From: Paraburkholderia adhaesiva
GTDB lineage: Bacteria; Pseudomonadota; Gammaproteobacteria; Burkholderiales; Burkholderiaceae
DNA length: 64,000 bases
Assembly: GCF_021390575.1 (NCBI RefSeq)
Contig: NZ_JAJEJQ010000001.1
Coordinates: 2,208,501 to 2,272,500 of the forward strand
Reading direction: 5' to 3'
Made by a program: the position numbers and the translations under genes. Under the pieces are notes generated by a model. That model was not told the DNA's origin. It did no database searches and worked only from the letters and a program-made list of their open reading frames with translations. Of this stretch, positions 17,668 through 26,676 are shown piece after piece; the stretch's first letter is position 1, and the number at the start of each line of letters is the position of its first letter.

Positions 17668-19170
17668 TTATTCGTCCGACGCCCCGTTGCGCAGCGCATC
17701 GCCGAGCAGGTTCGTCGCCTCCTCGCCCGGCAACGCCTCCACATCGCGCAGCTTGCGGTTCATCGCGCGTGTGCGCACCTCTGCCGCCTCGATCGAGCGC
17801 GTCACCGTTTCCAGTTGCGACTTCGTTTTCGCGAGCACGTCGCCGAACTTGCCGAACTCCGTCTTCACCGCGCCCAGCACCTGCCAGACCTCACTCGATC
17901 GCCGCTCGATGGCGAGCGTGCGGAAGCCCATCTGCAGACTGTTGAGCAGCGCCGTGAGCGTCGTCGGCCCCGCGACCGTCACGCGGAAGTCGCGCTGCAA
18001 CAGGTCGGTCAGGCCCGGTCGGCGCAGAATTTCCGCGTAGAGCCCTTCGGTCGGCAGGAACAGCAGCGCGAAGTCAGTCGTGTGCGGCGGCGCGACGTAT
18101 TTTTCGGCGATCGTGCGCGCCTCCGCCTTCACGCGCGCCTCCAGCGCCCGACCCGCTTCCTCGATGGCCGCGACGTCGGCGCGCTCCTGCGCGTCGATCA
18201 GGCGCTCGTAGTCCTCGCGCGGGAATTTCGCGTCGACGGGCAGCCAGACCGGCTCGGCCGAGCCCCCTGTGTCGCCTGTGTCGCCGCGACCCGGCAGGCG
18301 AATCGCGAACTCGACGCGCTCCGTGCTCTTCGGCACCGTCGCAACGTTCTTCGCGTACTGGTCGGGCGTGAGCATCTGTTCGAGCAGTGCTTCGAGCTGT
18401 ACTTCGCCCCACGTGCCGCGCGTCTTCACGTTCGTGAGCACCTTTTTCAGGTCGCCGACGCCAGCCGCAAGCGTCTGCATTTCGCCGAGCCCGCGATGCA
18501 CCTGCTCAAGGCGATCGGAAACGAGCTTGAACGATTCGCCGAGGCGTTGTTCGAGCGTCGCGTGCAGCTTTTCGTCGACGGTGCGGCGCATCTCTTCGAG
18601 CTTCGCCGCGTTGTTCGCCTCGATGTCCTTCAGGCGCTGCTCCAGCGTCGCGCGCACTTCGGCGAAGCGGCGGTCGTTCGCCTCCGTAAGCTGCGCGAGC
18701 TGCTGCCCGAGCACGTTGCCGAAATGTCGCAACGCCGCGCCCTGCTCTTCGCGGGCCTGCTGCGCCTGCTGCTGCAGGTTCTGGCGCACGGCATCGAGCT
18801 GCTGCGCGTTGGTCTCGGTGAGCTTGACGAGTTGCTGCGCGAAGCCGTCGATCTGGTTGTTCTGCACCGTCGCGATGCTCGTGAGATGCGACGCAAGCGC
18901 CTGCTGCACCTGCGCGAAGCCGCCACCAAACTCGCTGCGCGAGACCTGCGCGGTGTGCGCGATCTCGTTGCGCAGTTCACGCTCGATGCGCTCGGCGGCG
19001 CGCGCCTGCGTCTCGGTCGAGGCCGCCAGACGGCCGGAGAGCGCGTCGAGCGAGTCGTGGACGGCGTCGGCTTCGTTGCCACCGCGCGCACGCATGAGCG
19101 CGACCACCGCCACGACAAGCGCAACGGCGATCAGCAGCGTCGCGACGGACATCAACAGCAATGGGCTCAT
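17668..19170 (-). CDS. rmuC: DNA recombination protein RmuC
   Basis: A 500-aa RmuC-family protein, thought to limit DNA inversions at short repeats. An N-terminal membrane anchor (about residues 4-25) is followed by a long coiled-coil region (about 45-220) and the nuclease-like RmuC domain (about 235-460), with GTWGEVQLEALLEQML and DAKFPREDYERL blocks. The start overlaps the stop of the upstream dehydrogenase gene by four bases, so the two are cotranscribed. The biochemical activity of the family is still unproven. Confidence 0.94.
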   Translation of the reverse strand: MSPLLLMSVATLLIAVALVVAVVALMRARGGNEADAVHDSLDALSGRLAASTETQARAAERIERELRNEIAHTAQVSRSEFGGGFAQVQQALASHLTSIATVQNNQIDGFAQQLVKLTETNAQQLDAVRQNLQQQAQQAREEQGAALRHFGNVLGQQLAQLTEANDRRFAEVRATLEQRLKDIEANNAAKLEEMRRTVDEKLHATLEQRLGESFKLVSDRLEQVHRGLGEMQTLAAGVGDLKKVLTNVKTRGTWGEVQLEALLEQMLTPDQYAKNVATVPKSTERVEFAIRLPGRGDTGDTGGSAEPVWLPVDAKFPREDYERLIDAQERADVAAIEEAGRALEARVKAEARTIAEKYVAPPHTTDFALLFLPTEGLYAEILRRPGLTDLLQRDFRVTVAGPTTLTALLNSLQMGFRTLAIERRSSEVWQVLGAVKTEFGKFGDVLAKTKSQLETVTRSIEAAEVRTRAMNRKLRDVEALPGEEATNLLGDALRNGASDE

Positions 19171-20156
19171 GAACGGGCTTTCCCGAGAACGTCAGGATTG
19201 ATCGGATTGGCCGGATGGCCGGCACGCGGGCCCTCGCCCAGTGCCGCGATGAGGTTGTCGGCGGCGAGATTCGCCATCGCGCGGCGCGTCGCTTCGCTCG
19301 CGCTCGCGATGTGCGGCGTGAGCACGACGTTCGGCACGGTGAGCAGCCCCGGATGCACATTCGGCTCGCCCTCGAACACGTCGAGGCCCGCCGCCGCAAT
19401 GCGGCGAGAACGCAGCGCCTCGGCGAGCGCCGCGTCATCGACGATGCCGCCGCGCGCGACGTTGGTGAGCGTCGCGGTGGGCTTCATCAGCGCGAGTTCG
19501 GCCGCGCCGATCGTGTGGTGATTTTCCGAGGTGTACGGCAGCACGAGCACGACGTGATCCGCTTCGCGCAAGAGCGCTTCCTTCGATCGGTATTCGGCGT
19601 TCAGTTCGGCTTCGATTCCGTGCGCAACGCGCGAACGATTGTGATAGACGACGCGCATGTTGAAGCCCTTCGCGCGGCGCGCGATCGCCTGGCCGATGCG
19701 GCCCATGCCGACGATACCGAGCGTCGAACCGTACACGTCCGCGCCGAGGAACGCGTCGTGCTGCCACTTCTCCCACTTGCCCGCACGCAGGAAGTGCTCA
19801 GATTCGGTGATACGGCGCGCCGTGGCCATCATCAGCGCCCAGCCGAAATCCGCCGTGGTTTCGTTGAGCACGTCGGGCGTATTGGTGCCGAGCACGTTGG
19901 CGGCGTTGAACGCGGCCATGTCGAAGTTGTTGTAGCCCACGGCCATGTTCGCGACGACGCGCAGACGCGGCGCGGCGGCAAGCGTTGCGGCGCCGACGGG
20001 ATCGCCCGCAGTCAGCGCGCCATCCTTGTCGGCAAGACGGCGCGTGAGTTCGTCGGCGGGCAGTGCGTCGCCGTTGTTCCACTCGACGTCGAAATATTGT
20101 TTGAGCCGGTCGATTACTTCCGGAAAAATCGGCCGCGCCACAAGGATCTTTTGCAT
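19167..20156 (-). CDS. 2-hydroxyacid dehydrogenase (glyoxylate/hydroxypyruvate reductase, GhrB-type)
   Basis: A 329-aa NAD(P)-dependent D-2-hydroxyacid dehydrogenase. The nucleotide-binding GIVGMGRIGQ (about 147-156) is followed by HNRSR, suggesting NADPH preference. The catalytic triad is Arg235 (NVARGG), Glu264 (FEGEP) and His282 (TPHIAS). The closest described group is GhrB/glycerate dehydrogenase, reducing glyoxylate, hydroxypyruvate or 2-ketogluconate. The ATG at 20156 was chosen over one 16 codons upstream because it starts the conserved KILVARP strand. rmuC overlaps its stop. Confidence 0.92.
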   Translation of the reverse strand: MQKILVARPIFPEVIDRLKQYFDVEWNNGDALPADELTRRLADKDGALTAGDPVGAATLAAAPRLRVVANMAVGYNNFDMAAFNAANVLGTNTPDVLNETTADFGWALMMATARRITESEHFLRAGKWEKWQHDAFLGADVYGSTLGIVGMGRIGQAIARRAKGFNMRVVYHNRSRVAHGIEAELNAEYRSKEALLREADHVVLVLPYTSENHHTIGAAELALMKPTATLTNVARGGIVDDAALAEALRSRRIAAAGLDVFEGEPNVHPGLLTVPNVVLTPHIASASEATRRAMANLAADNLIAALGEGPRAGHPANPINPDVLGKARS

Positions 20157-20235
20157 CGTTACTCTCCACTTCAGGTTGTTCGGTCGCGCACGCGTTCGCT
20201 GCATGCGTCATTGTCAGGCGTGACGGGCCGCGCGG

Positions 20236-21651
20236 CTAGGCGAAAAAGAGCCAGGTCGCCATCAGGAAGACCGGCACGAGTATCGCGCACGACCAGCCGA
20301 GATAGCCAAAGAAGCCCGGCATGCGCACGCCGCGCGACTCGGAGATCGACTTCACCATGAAATTCGGCGCGTTGCCGATGTAGGTGAGCGCGCCCATCAG
20401 CACTGCACCCGCCGAAATCGCGGCGAGCGTCTTCGCGCCGGTCGTCATCAGAGCCGGGGCATCGCCGCCTGCCAGGTTGAAAAACACGAGCCAGGTCGGC
20501 GCATTGTCGAGGAACGACGACAGGAGGCCCGTCGCCCAGAAGTACATGACGGTGCCGGGACGGCCCGGCGTCGCGTTCACGAGATGAATCAGGCCCCCGA
20601 ATGCGCCCGACTCCCCCGCGCGCAGAATCGCGATAACCGGCGCAATCGTCACGAAGATGCCGAGGAAGAGCTTCGCGACTTCGGCGATGGGCGCCCAGTT
20701 GAAGTCGTTGGCGGCGCGCACCGAACGCGGCGTGAAGGCGAGCGAAACGAGCGCGAGCGCGATTAGCCCCGCATCGCGCAGAAGGTTTTGCAGTTCGACG
20801 TGCGCGCCGGGAACGGCGAATGTGATGCCCGGCTTCCAGACTCCGCTCATCAGCACGAGGCCAATCACGAGTGCGAGCAGCACGAAGTTGAACTTGCCGA
20901 GGATGCCGAGCCGGCCCGTGTCAGGCGTCGGATCGAGGATTGCGGCACGCGCCTCGCCTGCGCGGCGGAAGAACCACGAATCGAGCGCGTAGAACACGGC
21001 GAGCAGCACCCCGCAGACAAACAGCCAGGGCCATACGAGATGCTGCGTAGTCCAGAAGAAACTGATGCCGTTCAGGAAACCGAGGAAAAGCGGCGGATCG
21101 CCGAGCGGCGTCAGCAGCCCGCCCGCATTCGCGACGAGAAAGATGAAGAACACGACGACGTGGACATTGTGGCGCCGGTTGTCGTTGGCGCGCAGGAGCG
21201 GCCGGATCAGCAGCATCGCCGCGCCGGTCGTGCCCATGATGCTCGCGAGCAGCGTGCCGAGCCCGAGGATCGTCGTGTTCGTGCGCGGCGAGCCACGCAG
21301 GTTGCCCACAACGCAGATGCCACCCGCGATCGTGAAAAGCGCGCCGAGCAGCACGATGAACGGAAGATACTCGTCGATCACCGCGTGCAGGAACATCGGG
21401 TACGTGGCGGCAAAGCCGTGCGTCGCGGCGAACGGCAGCAGGAACGCGAGCGCCCAAAACGCAGCGATCTTGCCGAAGTGCCGATGCCAGAGCACAGGCG
21501 CAAACATCGGAAAGAGCGCGATCGAAAGCAGCATGCCCGCGAAGGGAAGGCCCCAGGCTGGTGAGAGCGTGGCGCCGTCGACGCCTTCGGCATGCGCCCA
21601 CGCGGGCATCAGCGTCAACGCCGCGCACAGGCCCGGCGCGACGCGGGTCAT
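20236..21651 (-). CDS. nhaD: NhaD-type Na+/H+ antiporter
   Basis: A 471-aa inner-membrane ion transporter with about 12 hydrophobic segments. The ATG at 21651 gives a clear signal peptide (LCAALTLMPAWAHAEG), which NhaD proteins often carry. An ATG at 21729 would bury it behind a charged 26-residue tail. Conserved stretches include HAVIDEYLPF, MGTTGAAMLLIRP, LTPLGDPPLFLGFL and the Asn-rich SSFLDNAPTW, typical of the NhaD/ion-transporter superfamily. It exports sodium for protons at alkaline pH in characterised members. It follows lutC by 67 bases. Confidence 0.88.
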   Translation of the reverse strand: MTRVAPGLCAALTLMPAWAHAEGVDGATLSPAWGLPFAGMLLSIALFPMFAPVLWHRHFGKIAAFWALAFLLPFAATHGFAATYPMFLHAVIDEYLPFIVLLGALFTIAGGICVVGNLRGSPRTNTTILGLGTLLASIMGTTGAAMLLIRPLLRANDNRRHNVHVVVFFIFLVANAGGLLTPLGDPPLFLGFLNGISFFWTTQHLVWPWLFVCGVLLAVFYALDSWFFRRAGEARAAILDPTPDTGRLGILGKFNFVLLALVIGLVLMSGVWKPGITFAVPGAHVELQNLLRDAGLIALALVSLAFTPRSVRAANDFNWAPIAEVAKLFLGIFVTIAPVIAILRAGESGAFGGLIHLVNATPGRPGTVMYFWATGLLSSFLDNAPTWLVFFNLAGGDAPALMTTGAKTLAAISAGAVLMGALTYIGNAPNFMVKSISESRGVRMPGFFGYLGWSCAILVPVFLMATWLFFA

Positions 21652-21718
21652 TTCACGCGCGGGTTGTCCGCTACAGCGGCCCGCGCCGGCGCGTTGCCGG
21701 GGTACGGGTGCCGTGCCC

Positions 21719-22381
21719 TTACGCGCCATGCACGACGATGACATGCACGCGATACGGCCCGTGCGCGCCGAGGATGATCGTCTGTTCGATATCGCCGGTG
21801 CGCGACGGCCCCGATACGAAGTTGACCGCGCGCGGCAGTTCCCCGCGTTCGGCGCGGATCAGCGCGAAGGCGTCCTCATGACCGGCGACGATGCGCGATG
21901 CAGGCACAACGGCGATGTGCGTCTCAGGCAGGAGCGCGCCCGAAGCCCAGGTCTGCGGGCTTGAAAGCAAGACGAGCGTGCCGGTCTCTGCGGTCGCGCA
22001 AAAACAGCCGGTGAAGCCGACCAGATCGCGGTCTTCGGGTGTGCGGAATTCGACGGAAAGTCCTGCGGCGGCCCAATCGAATGAATCGAGCGTCTGCCAG
22101 GCGACGGCCTGCATCGACAATCCGCCTTCCGCGAGATAGCGCTGCGCGGCGGCGGGTACGGCAGCCAGGCTCTCGACTTCATCGACCGTCGTGGACATCT
22201 TGCGCGCCTCGCGCACGAAGCGTGCAACGAGATCGTCCTCCAGTGGCGGACGTGGGCCTTCGGGATGGCGGGCGAGATAGTCGGCGACGGCCTCGCGTTC
22301 GGACGCGTCGGGAGTCGCGCCGCGCCCCTGGGCCGCGCGAATGCGCGCGAGTATGCTGCGGCGTGCGGCCGTGGTGTCCAT
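21719..22381 (-). CDS. LutC/YkgG family protein (LUD domain)
   Basis: A 220-aa LUD-domain protein of the LutC type. In most bacteria LutC works with the iron-sulfur proteins LutA and LutB in L-lactate oxidation. Family marks are the C-terminal FVSGPSRTGDIEQTIILGAHGP and the central TGCFCATAETGTLVL. No lutA or lutB neighbour is present here: flanks are nhaD and pncB. It may act with partners encoded elsewhere or serve another role. The 201-base gap to pncB suggests its own promoter, but none is clear. Confidence 0.88.
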   Translation of the reverse strand: MDTTAARRSILARIRAAQGRGATPDASEREAVADYLARHPEGPRPPLEDDLVARFVREARKMSTTVDEVESLAAVPAAAQRYLAEGGLSMQAVAWQTLDSFDWAAAGLSVEFRTPEDRDLVGFTGCFCATAETGTLVLLSSPQTWASGALLPETHIAVVPASRIVAGHEDAFALIRAERGELPRAVNFVSGPSRTGDIEQTIILGAHGPYRVHVIVVHGA

Positions 22382-22582
22382 GTGCGGTCCTCTTACCGTG
22401 GGGTGGTCGGGCGTCGTGGCAATTACTCGTGCCGATTATACCGATGCGAGCGATGTCCATTGCGCGCACGCGGGCCGCCCAGGCGAAGTGTCGACCGACT
22501 GCGCAGACCTCACGCGGCGACGCTCCGTCGTGCCGGACGAAGGCGCGCAAATCACGCGGCGTACACCGCCTTGACTGCCGGT

Positions 22583-23779
22583 CTACTTGCCCGCGCTTTC
22601 CTCATCGGCGGGAATGCCGAACACCTGGCGCAGATACGCGATATAGGCCTTGTCATCGCACATGTTCTTGCCCGGCGAATCAGACAGTTTGGCGACGGGC
22701 TGGCCGTTGCAGCGAACCATCTTGATGACGATCTGCAGCGGCTGATAGCCGAGGTCGTTGGTGAGGTTCGTGCCGACGCCGAATGCGAGCCGGCAGCGTC
22801 CGCGAAAACGCTCGTAGAGACGCAGGACCTTGGGAATATCGAGCGCGTCCGAGAAGATCATCGTCTTCGTGCGCGGATCGCACCGGTTGTCCTCGTAGTG
22901 CTTGAGCAGACGCTCGCCCCAGTCGAACGGATCACCGGAATCGTGGCGCGCGCCGTCGAAGAGCTTGCAGAAGTACATGTCGAAATCGCGCAGGAATGCC
23001 TGCATGCCGTAGACATCCGAGAGCGCAATGCCGAGGTCGCCGCGATACTCCTTCGCCCACATCTCGAAGCCGAAAATCTGCGAATCGCGCAGACGCGGGC
23101 CGAGTGCCTGGCACGCCTGCAGATACTCGTGAGCCATCGTGCCGAGCGGTGTGAGGTGGTGCTTCATTGCGTAGTACACGTTGCTCGTACCCGCGAACTG
23201 CTCGCAGAGATTCTCCTTGAGCTTGAGGATCACCTCCTCGTGCCACTGCTTCGAGAAGCGGCGGCGCGTGCCGTAGTCGGCGATCTTGCAGTCGGCGAAC
23301 TCGGGCTTCGCGCCGAGCATCTCGATCTTGCGGCGCAGGCGCTCGCGGCCTTCCTCGTACTGCGGCTGGCGCTGCGTGTTGCGGAAGTAGACCTCGTTGA
23401 CGATCGCGAGCACGGGAATCTCGAAGAGGATCGTGTGCAGCCACGGCCCCTTGATCTCGATGTCGATTTCGCCATTGTTCTTCGGTGACGGCGTGACCGA
23501 AATGTACTTCTCGTTCAGATGAAAGAGCGCGAGGAAATCGAGGAAATCGCTCTTCATGAAGCGCAGGCGGCGCAGGTAGTCGAGTTCGCCTTCGGAGAAG
23601 TGCAGACGGCAGAGCTTCTGGATCTCGCTTTTGATTTCGTCGATGTACGGCACGAGATCGACGTCCGGCGTGCGGCAGCGGAACCGGTACTCCACGCTCG
23701 CAGCCGGGAAGTGATGCAGCACCACCTGCATCATCGTGAACTTGTAGAGGTCGGTATCGAGCAGCGAAGTAATGATCAT
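22583..23779 (-). CDS. pncB: nicotinate phosphoribosyltransferase PncB
   Basis: A 398-aa enzyme that joins nicotinate and PRPP to form nicotinate mononucleotide in NAD salvage, using ATP. It starts [18 protein letters not shown], the strongly conserved opening, and keeps [19 protein letters not shown] and [11 protein letters not shown]. Length agrees with E. coli PncB (400 aa). The longer in-frame N-terminus is Gly/Pro-rich and not family-like, so the ATG at 23779 was taken despite a weak ribosome site. It is divergent from fdxA across a 339-base gap. Confidence 0.95.
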   Translation of the reverse strand: MIITSLLDTDLYKFTMMQVVLHHFPAASVEYRFRCRTPDVDLVPYIDEIKSEIQKLCRLHFSEGELDYLRRLRFMKSDFLDFLALFHLNEKYISVTPSPKNNGEIDIEIKGPWLHTILFEIPVLAIVNEVYFRNTQRQPQYEEGRERLRRKIEMLGAKPEFADCKIADYGTRRRFSKQWHEEVILKLKENLCEQFAGTSNVYYAMKHHLTPLGTMAHEYLQACQALGPRLRDSQIFGFEMWAKEYRGDLGIALSDVYGMQAFLRDFDMYFCKLFDGARHDSGDPFDWGERLLKHYEDNRCDPRTKTMIFSDALDIPKVLRLYERFRGRCRLAFGVGTNLTNDLGYQPLQIVIKMVRCNGQPVAKLSDSPGKNMCDDKAYIAYLRQVFGIPADEESAGK

Positions 23780-24118
23780 GGTGAGCCAGCCGGACTGCAT
23801 TCTGAGGACGCGCGTCTGCGGGAGGACCGGGCCTGTGACGTGACGTCGCGCATCGGCTGCTCCCGGCTTGCCCCCTGCGAGGCCGGGCGTCAGCGATGTG
23901 CCCATGTTACCCGAATGCGCGTGCGCCCCGCCGCGCCGCCAGCACGCCCGCGCGGCCAGGAGGGGGATTCGACACGCGGTCCCGGGAGCGCCATAAACTA
24001 ATCACGAAACGATCTAAGAACCCATGCGGGCCGCCCGCAGGGGAATATCACGTTAAGTTACAATAGCTTTTTTGGCCCTGAGCCATCCCCCGATACAAAG
24101 CATGCAGGAGTTGCCTGA
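23780..24118. other. 339-base divergent gap between pncB and fdxA
   Basis: No gene is seen. Towards fdxA there is a TACAAT -10-like hexamer (24059-24064) without a good -35, and CAGGAG (24105-24110) serves as the fdxA ribosome site. The pncB side is GC-rich with no clear promoter. No riboswitch fold was recognised by eye. Confidence 0.5.
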
Positions 24119-24442
24119 ATGACCCACGTTGTGACCGAAAGCTGTATCAAGTGCCGCTATACCGACTGCGTCGACGTGTGCCCGGTGGACTGCTTTCGCG
24201 AAGGTCCCAACTTCCTCGCGATCGATCCGGACGAGTGCATTGACTGCGCCGTGTGCGTAGCCGAGTGCCCCGTCAATGCCATCTACGCCGAAGAGGACGT
24301 GCCGGGCGACCAGCAGGATTTCATCCCGCTGAACGCCGAGCTGGCCAAGGGCTGGCCGAGCATCACCAAGACGAAGGCCGCGCTGCCCGAAGCCGAAGAG
24401 TTCAAGGACGTGAAGGACAAGCTCGCGATGCTCGTGCGCTAA
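24119..24442 (+). CDS. fdxA: 7Fe ferredoxin FdxA
   Basis: A 107-aa ferredoxin carrying one [3Fe-4S] and one [4Fe-4S] cluster. Cysteines 9, 17, 21 and 25 in the N-terminal part and [11 protein letters not shown] (Cys40, 43, 46, 50) give the pattern of Azotobacter-type FdI/FdxA. The roughly 45-residue tail after the cluster domain is also family-typical. It acts as a low-potential electron carrier in the cytoplasm. It stands alone, with a good ribosome site, upstream of the tRNA-Asn genes. Confidence 0.95.
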   Translation: MTHVVTESCIKCRYTDCVDVCPVDCFREGPNFLAIDPDECIDCAVCVAECPVNAIYAEEDVPGDQQDFIPLNAELAKGWPSITKTKAALPEAEEFKDVKDKLAMLVR

Positions 24443-24558
24443 GCGCCCTAAGTGCACCAAAGCGCACGATCAGTGCGACGGGCGCCGGCTGCGGCTGCCG
24501 TTGCGTCGTCCCGGAAGAGAATTATTTGCTGAATTGTTTCCAGGATGGCGCACAGGTG

Positions 24559-24587
24559 TTGACAGATCCAGCCGTGCCCCATAGAAT
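24559..24587 (+). promoter_or_regulatory. sigma70 promoter for tRNA-Asn
   Basis: A perfect TTGACA (24559-24564), a 17-base spacer and TAGAAT (24582-24587) lie 21 bases before the first tRNA-Asn. The expected start near 24594 leaves a short leader to be trimmed by RNase processing. Confidence 0.88.
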
Positions 24588-24608
24588 CTCGTTCTCTGCT
24601 TTTGTTGA

Positions 24609-24684
24609 TCCCCGATAGCTCAGTCGGTAGAGCGCCGGACTGTTAATCCGTAGGTCCCTGGTTCGAGCCCAGGTCGGGGAGCCA
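24609..24684 (+). tRNA. tRNA-Asn (anticodon GTT)
   Basis: A 76-base tRNA with CCA encoded. The acceptor arms TCCCCGA and TCGGGGA pair fully, the D-arm GCTC/GAGC, anticodon stem CCGGA/TCCGT and T-arm CCTGG/CCAGG are intact, and the loop CTGTTAA places GTT as anticodon (Asn). The discriminator is G. A terminator follows 57 bases later. Confidence 0.98.
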
Positions 24685-24741
24685 AATAAAAATTTGGCAC
24701 AAACGAATTTGCAAACCAGATTGCAAGTCACAAAGAATCAC

Positions 24742-24771
24742 AAAAGCCCGCTAACCATAACGGGCTTTTTT
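24742..24771 (+). terminator. terminator after first tRNA-Asn
   Basis: AAAAGCCCG and CGGGCTTTTT form a nine-base stem with a ten-base loop and a T-run. Confidence 0.88.
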
Positions 24772-24799
24772 ATGTAGTGAAAAGTTGCTGTACTGCTGT

Positions 24800-24875
24800 T
24801 CCCCGATAGCTCAGTCGGTAGAGCGCCGGACTGTTAATCCGTAGGTCCCTGGTTCGAGCCCAGGTCGGGGAGCCA
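24800..24875 (+). tRNA. tRNA-Asn (anticodon GTT), second identical copy
   Basis: The 76 bases are identical to the copy at 24609, including the encoded CCA. The 115-base spacer between the two differs from the flanks and contains a terminator, so this copy either has a weak promoter of its own or depends on read-through. I found no consensus promoter directly before it. Confidence 0.98.
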
Positions 24876-24882
24876 AAAATCG

Positions 24883-24922
24883 AAGGCGTTGCGCGAATCT
24901 CGTGCAACGCCTTTTTCTTTTT
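24883..24922 (+). terminator. terminator after second tRNA-Asn
   Basis: AAGGCGTTGC (24883-24892) and GCAACGCCTT (24904-24913) form a perfect ten-base stem followed by TTTCTTTTT. Confidence 0.9.
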
Positions 24923-25004
24923 GCGGCGTCGAAGCTTGCGCTGCGACTGCTGCACAGCCATCGCACTGCCCGATAATGGCGCGTCGTCATCTTTGGGAAT
25001 CCCC

Positions 25005-25496
25005 ATGAAAGCATTTCGTTTCCTGTCGTTCGTATCGCGCGCGGCCGTCGCCAGCGCCTGCCTCGGCGCGCTCGCTTCCGCGCACGCCGAAGAGATCGGC
25101 AGCGTGAACACCAATTTCCACATCACCGGATCGGACCGCGTGGTCGTAGAGGCCTACGACGATCCGCAGGTGACCGGTGTCACGTGCTACGTCTCTCGCG
25201 CGCGCAAGGGTGGCGTGAAGGGCACGCTCGGCCTCGCTGAGGACCCCACCGAAGCGTCCATCGCCTGTCGCCAGATCGGGCCGATGTCCTTCACCGGGCC
25301 GCTCAAACCGCAAACCGACGTCTTCAGCGAACGCATGTCGCTCATCTTCAAGACGCTGCACGTTGTGCGCATCGTCGACGCGAAGCGCAACGCGCTCGTC
25401 TACCTGACGTATAGCGACCGTATCGTGAGCGGCAGCGCAAAGAACAGCGTCAGCGCCGTGCCGGTGCCAGCAGGCACGACAATCCCGCTGCGCTAG
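25005..25496 (+). CDS. creA: CreA family secreted protein
   Basis: A 163-aa protein with a signal peptide (cleavage expected after SAHA, about residue 28). The mature part matches CreA/DUF1131-type proteins: [27 protein letters not shown] and LVYLTYSDR. The function is unknown; CreA of E. coli lies in the creABCD locus but is not required for its signalling. Here no creBCD genes are near. The ATG at 25005 was chosen because it opens the signal peptide. Confidence 0.88.
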   Translation: MKAFRFLSFVSRAAVASACLGALASAHAEEIGSVNTNFHITGSDRVVVEAYDDPQVTGVTCYVSRARKGGVKGTLGLAEDPTEASIACRQIGPMSFTGPLKPQTDVFSERMSLIFKTLHVVRIVDAKRNALVYLTYSDRIVSGSAKNSVSAVPVPAGTTIPLR

Positions 25497-25534
25497 GCCC
25501 GCGCTACACTGAGAGCCCCGCCCGGACACCCGCC

Positions 25535-26431
25535 ATGACCGCCCGCCGTTTCCGCGATTCCGCCCGCTACTGGCGCACGCCGCTTTTGCCCGGCGCGGAT
25601 CTGCTCACCGCCGAGTACCACGAGCACGAATTCGCGCCCCACTGGCACGAGGCCTACACGATCCCCGTGATCGAAGACGGCGCCGAGTGCTTTCGCTATC
25701 TGGGCGCGCAACACGTCGCGGAGGCGGGTACGGTGCCGGTCATCAATCCGGGTGAGCTGCACACGGGATCGCGCGCCGTCGACGAAGGCTGGCGCTACCG
25801 CGTCATGTACGTCCCGGTCGACTATCTGAGGGATCTCGCTTCGGGAATTGCCGACCGCCTGCAGCCGCTGCCGTGGTTTGGCGCCGACGTGATCCGCGAT
25901 CCCGATCTGGCCCGTCGTCTCTCGCTCGCCCACCGGCTGCTGGAAGCGGACGCCGACCGGCGCCGCGCAGCTTCCGGCACAAGCGCGATCGCCCGCGCCG
26001 ACGCCAGCCCCGTCCCGGAAATCGACGTGCTCGCCGTGGAAAGCGCGCTGCTCGACGCACTTTCGACACTGCTCACGCGCCACGGCCGTACGCGCGAAGC
26101 GCCACTGCAGCCGCAGATGAACGATCCGCGCGTCGAGACGATGAAGTCGCTGCTCGCCGCCGATCTCGCGACACCGCTGCGTGTGGCCGATCTCGCCCAG
26201 GCGGTCAGCCTCTCGCCGTTCCACGCGACGCGGCTCTTCACCGAGGCGTCCGGCCTGCCCCCGCACGCCTGGCGCACGCAGGTGCGGCTGCAGCGCGCGC
26301 TCGCGCCGCTGCGAGCGGGCGCGTCGGTCGCCGACGTGGCCGCCGCCAGCGGCTTCACCGACCAAAGCCATTTCACGCGTCACTTTCGCCGGATGTTCGG
26401 CGTGCCACCAGGGCGCTGGCAGTCGGCGTAG
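25535..26431 (+). CDS. AraC family transcriptional regulator
   Basis: A 298-aa regulator with an N-terminal cupin-like sensing domain (HEHEFAPHWHEAYTIPV, about 29-45) and a C-terminal AraC DNA-binding domain with two helix-turn-helix motifs (LRVADLAQAVSLSPFHATRLF and ASGFTDQSHFTRHFRRMFG). The position just upstream of azlCD, same strand, suggests it may control that branched-chain amino-acid exporter, but the gap of 245 bases shows no clear operator. AraC proteins of this layout often accompany LysE or AzlC transporters. Confidence 0.92.
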   Translation: MTARRFRDSARYWRTPLLPGADLLTAEYHEHEFAPHWHEAYTIPVIEDGAECFRYLGAQHVAEAGTVPVINPGELHTGSRAVDEGWRYRVMYVPVDYLRDLASGIADRLQPLPWFGADVIRDPDLARRLSLAHRLLEADADRRRAASGTSAIARADASPVPEIDVLAVESALLDALSTLLTRHGRTREAPLQPQMNDPRVETMKSLLAADLATPLRVADLAQAVSLSPFHATRLFTEASGLPPHAWRTQVRLQRALAPLRAGASVADVAAASGFTDQSHFTRHFRRMFGVPPGRWQSA

Positions 26432-26676
26432 TGGGCGTCTGGTGGGCTGCTAGCCGGCTTCACGGCTCGATTGCGTACCGGCCCCGAATAAATCCGCCCC
26501 CGCACCTTCCCTCCCCGCAAGAACGTACAAGCCACGCACGCACACGCCCGCTATGCTGTCGGCGTGTATCGACCAGCGTTGGCGCATCGGCAGGGGTCAG
26601 GGCTTCAGGCCTCACTCCGCTCCCGGACAGTCCCACCTGGTCCCATGAAAGACGGTTGCCGTATCACGAGGACAGT

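Noticed and set aside
20788..21564. 258-codon Glu/Arg-rich open frame opposite nhaD
   Set aside because: Antisense shadow of the transporter gene; hydrophobic codons read backwards give charged residues.
24685..25004. Possible integrative element at the tRNA-Asn pair
   Set aside because: No integrase, no att-like repeat beyond the tRNA copy itself, and the flanks are ordinary genes.
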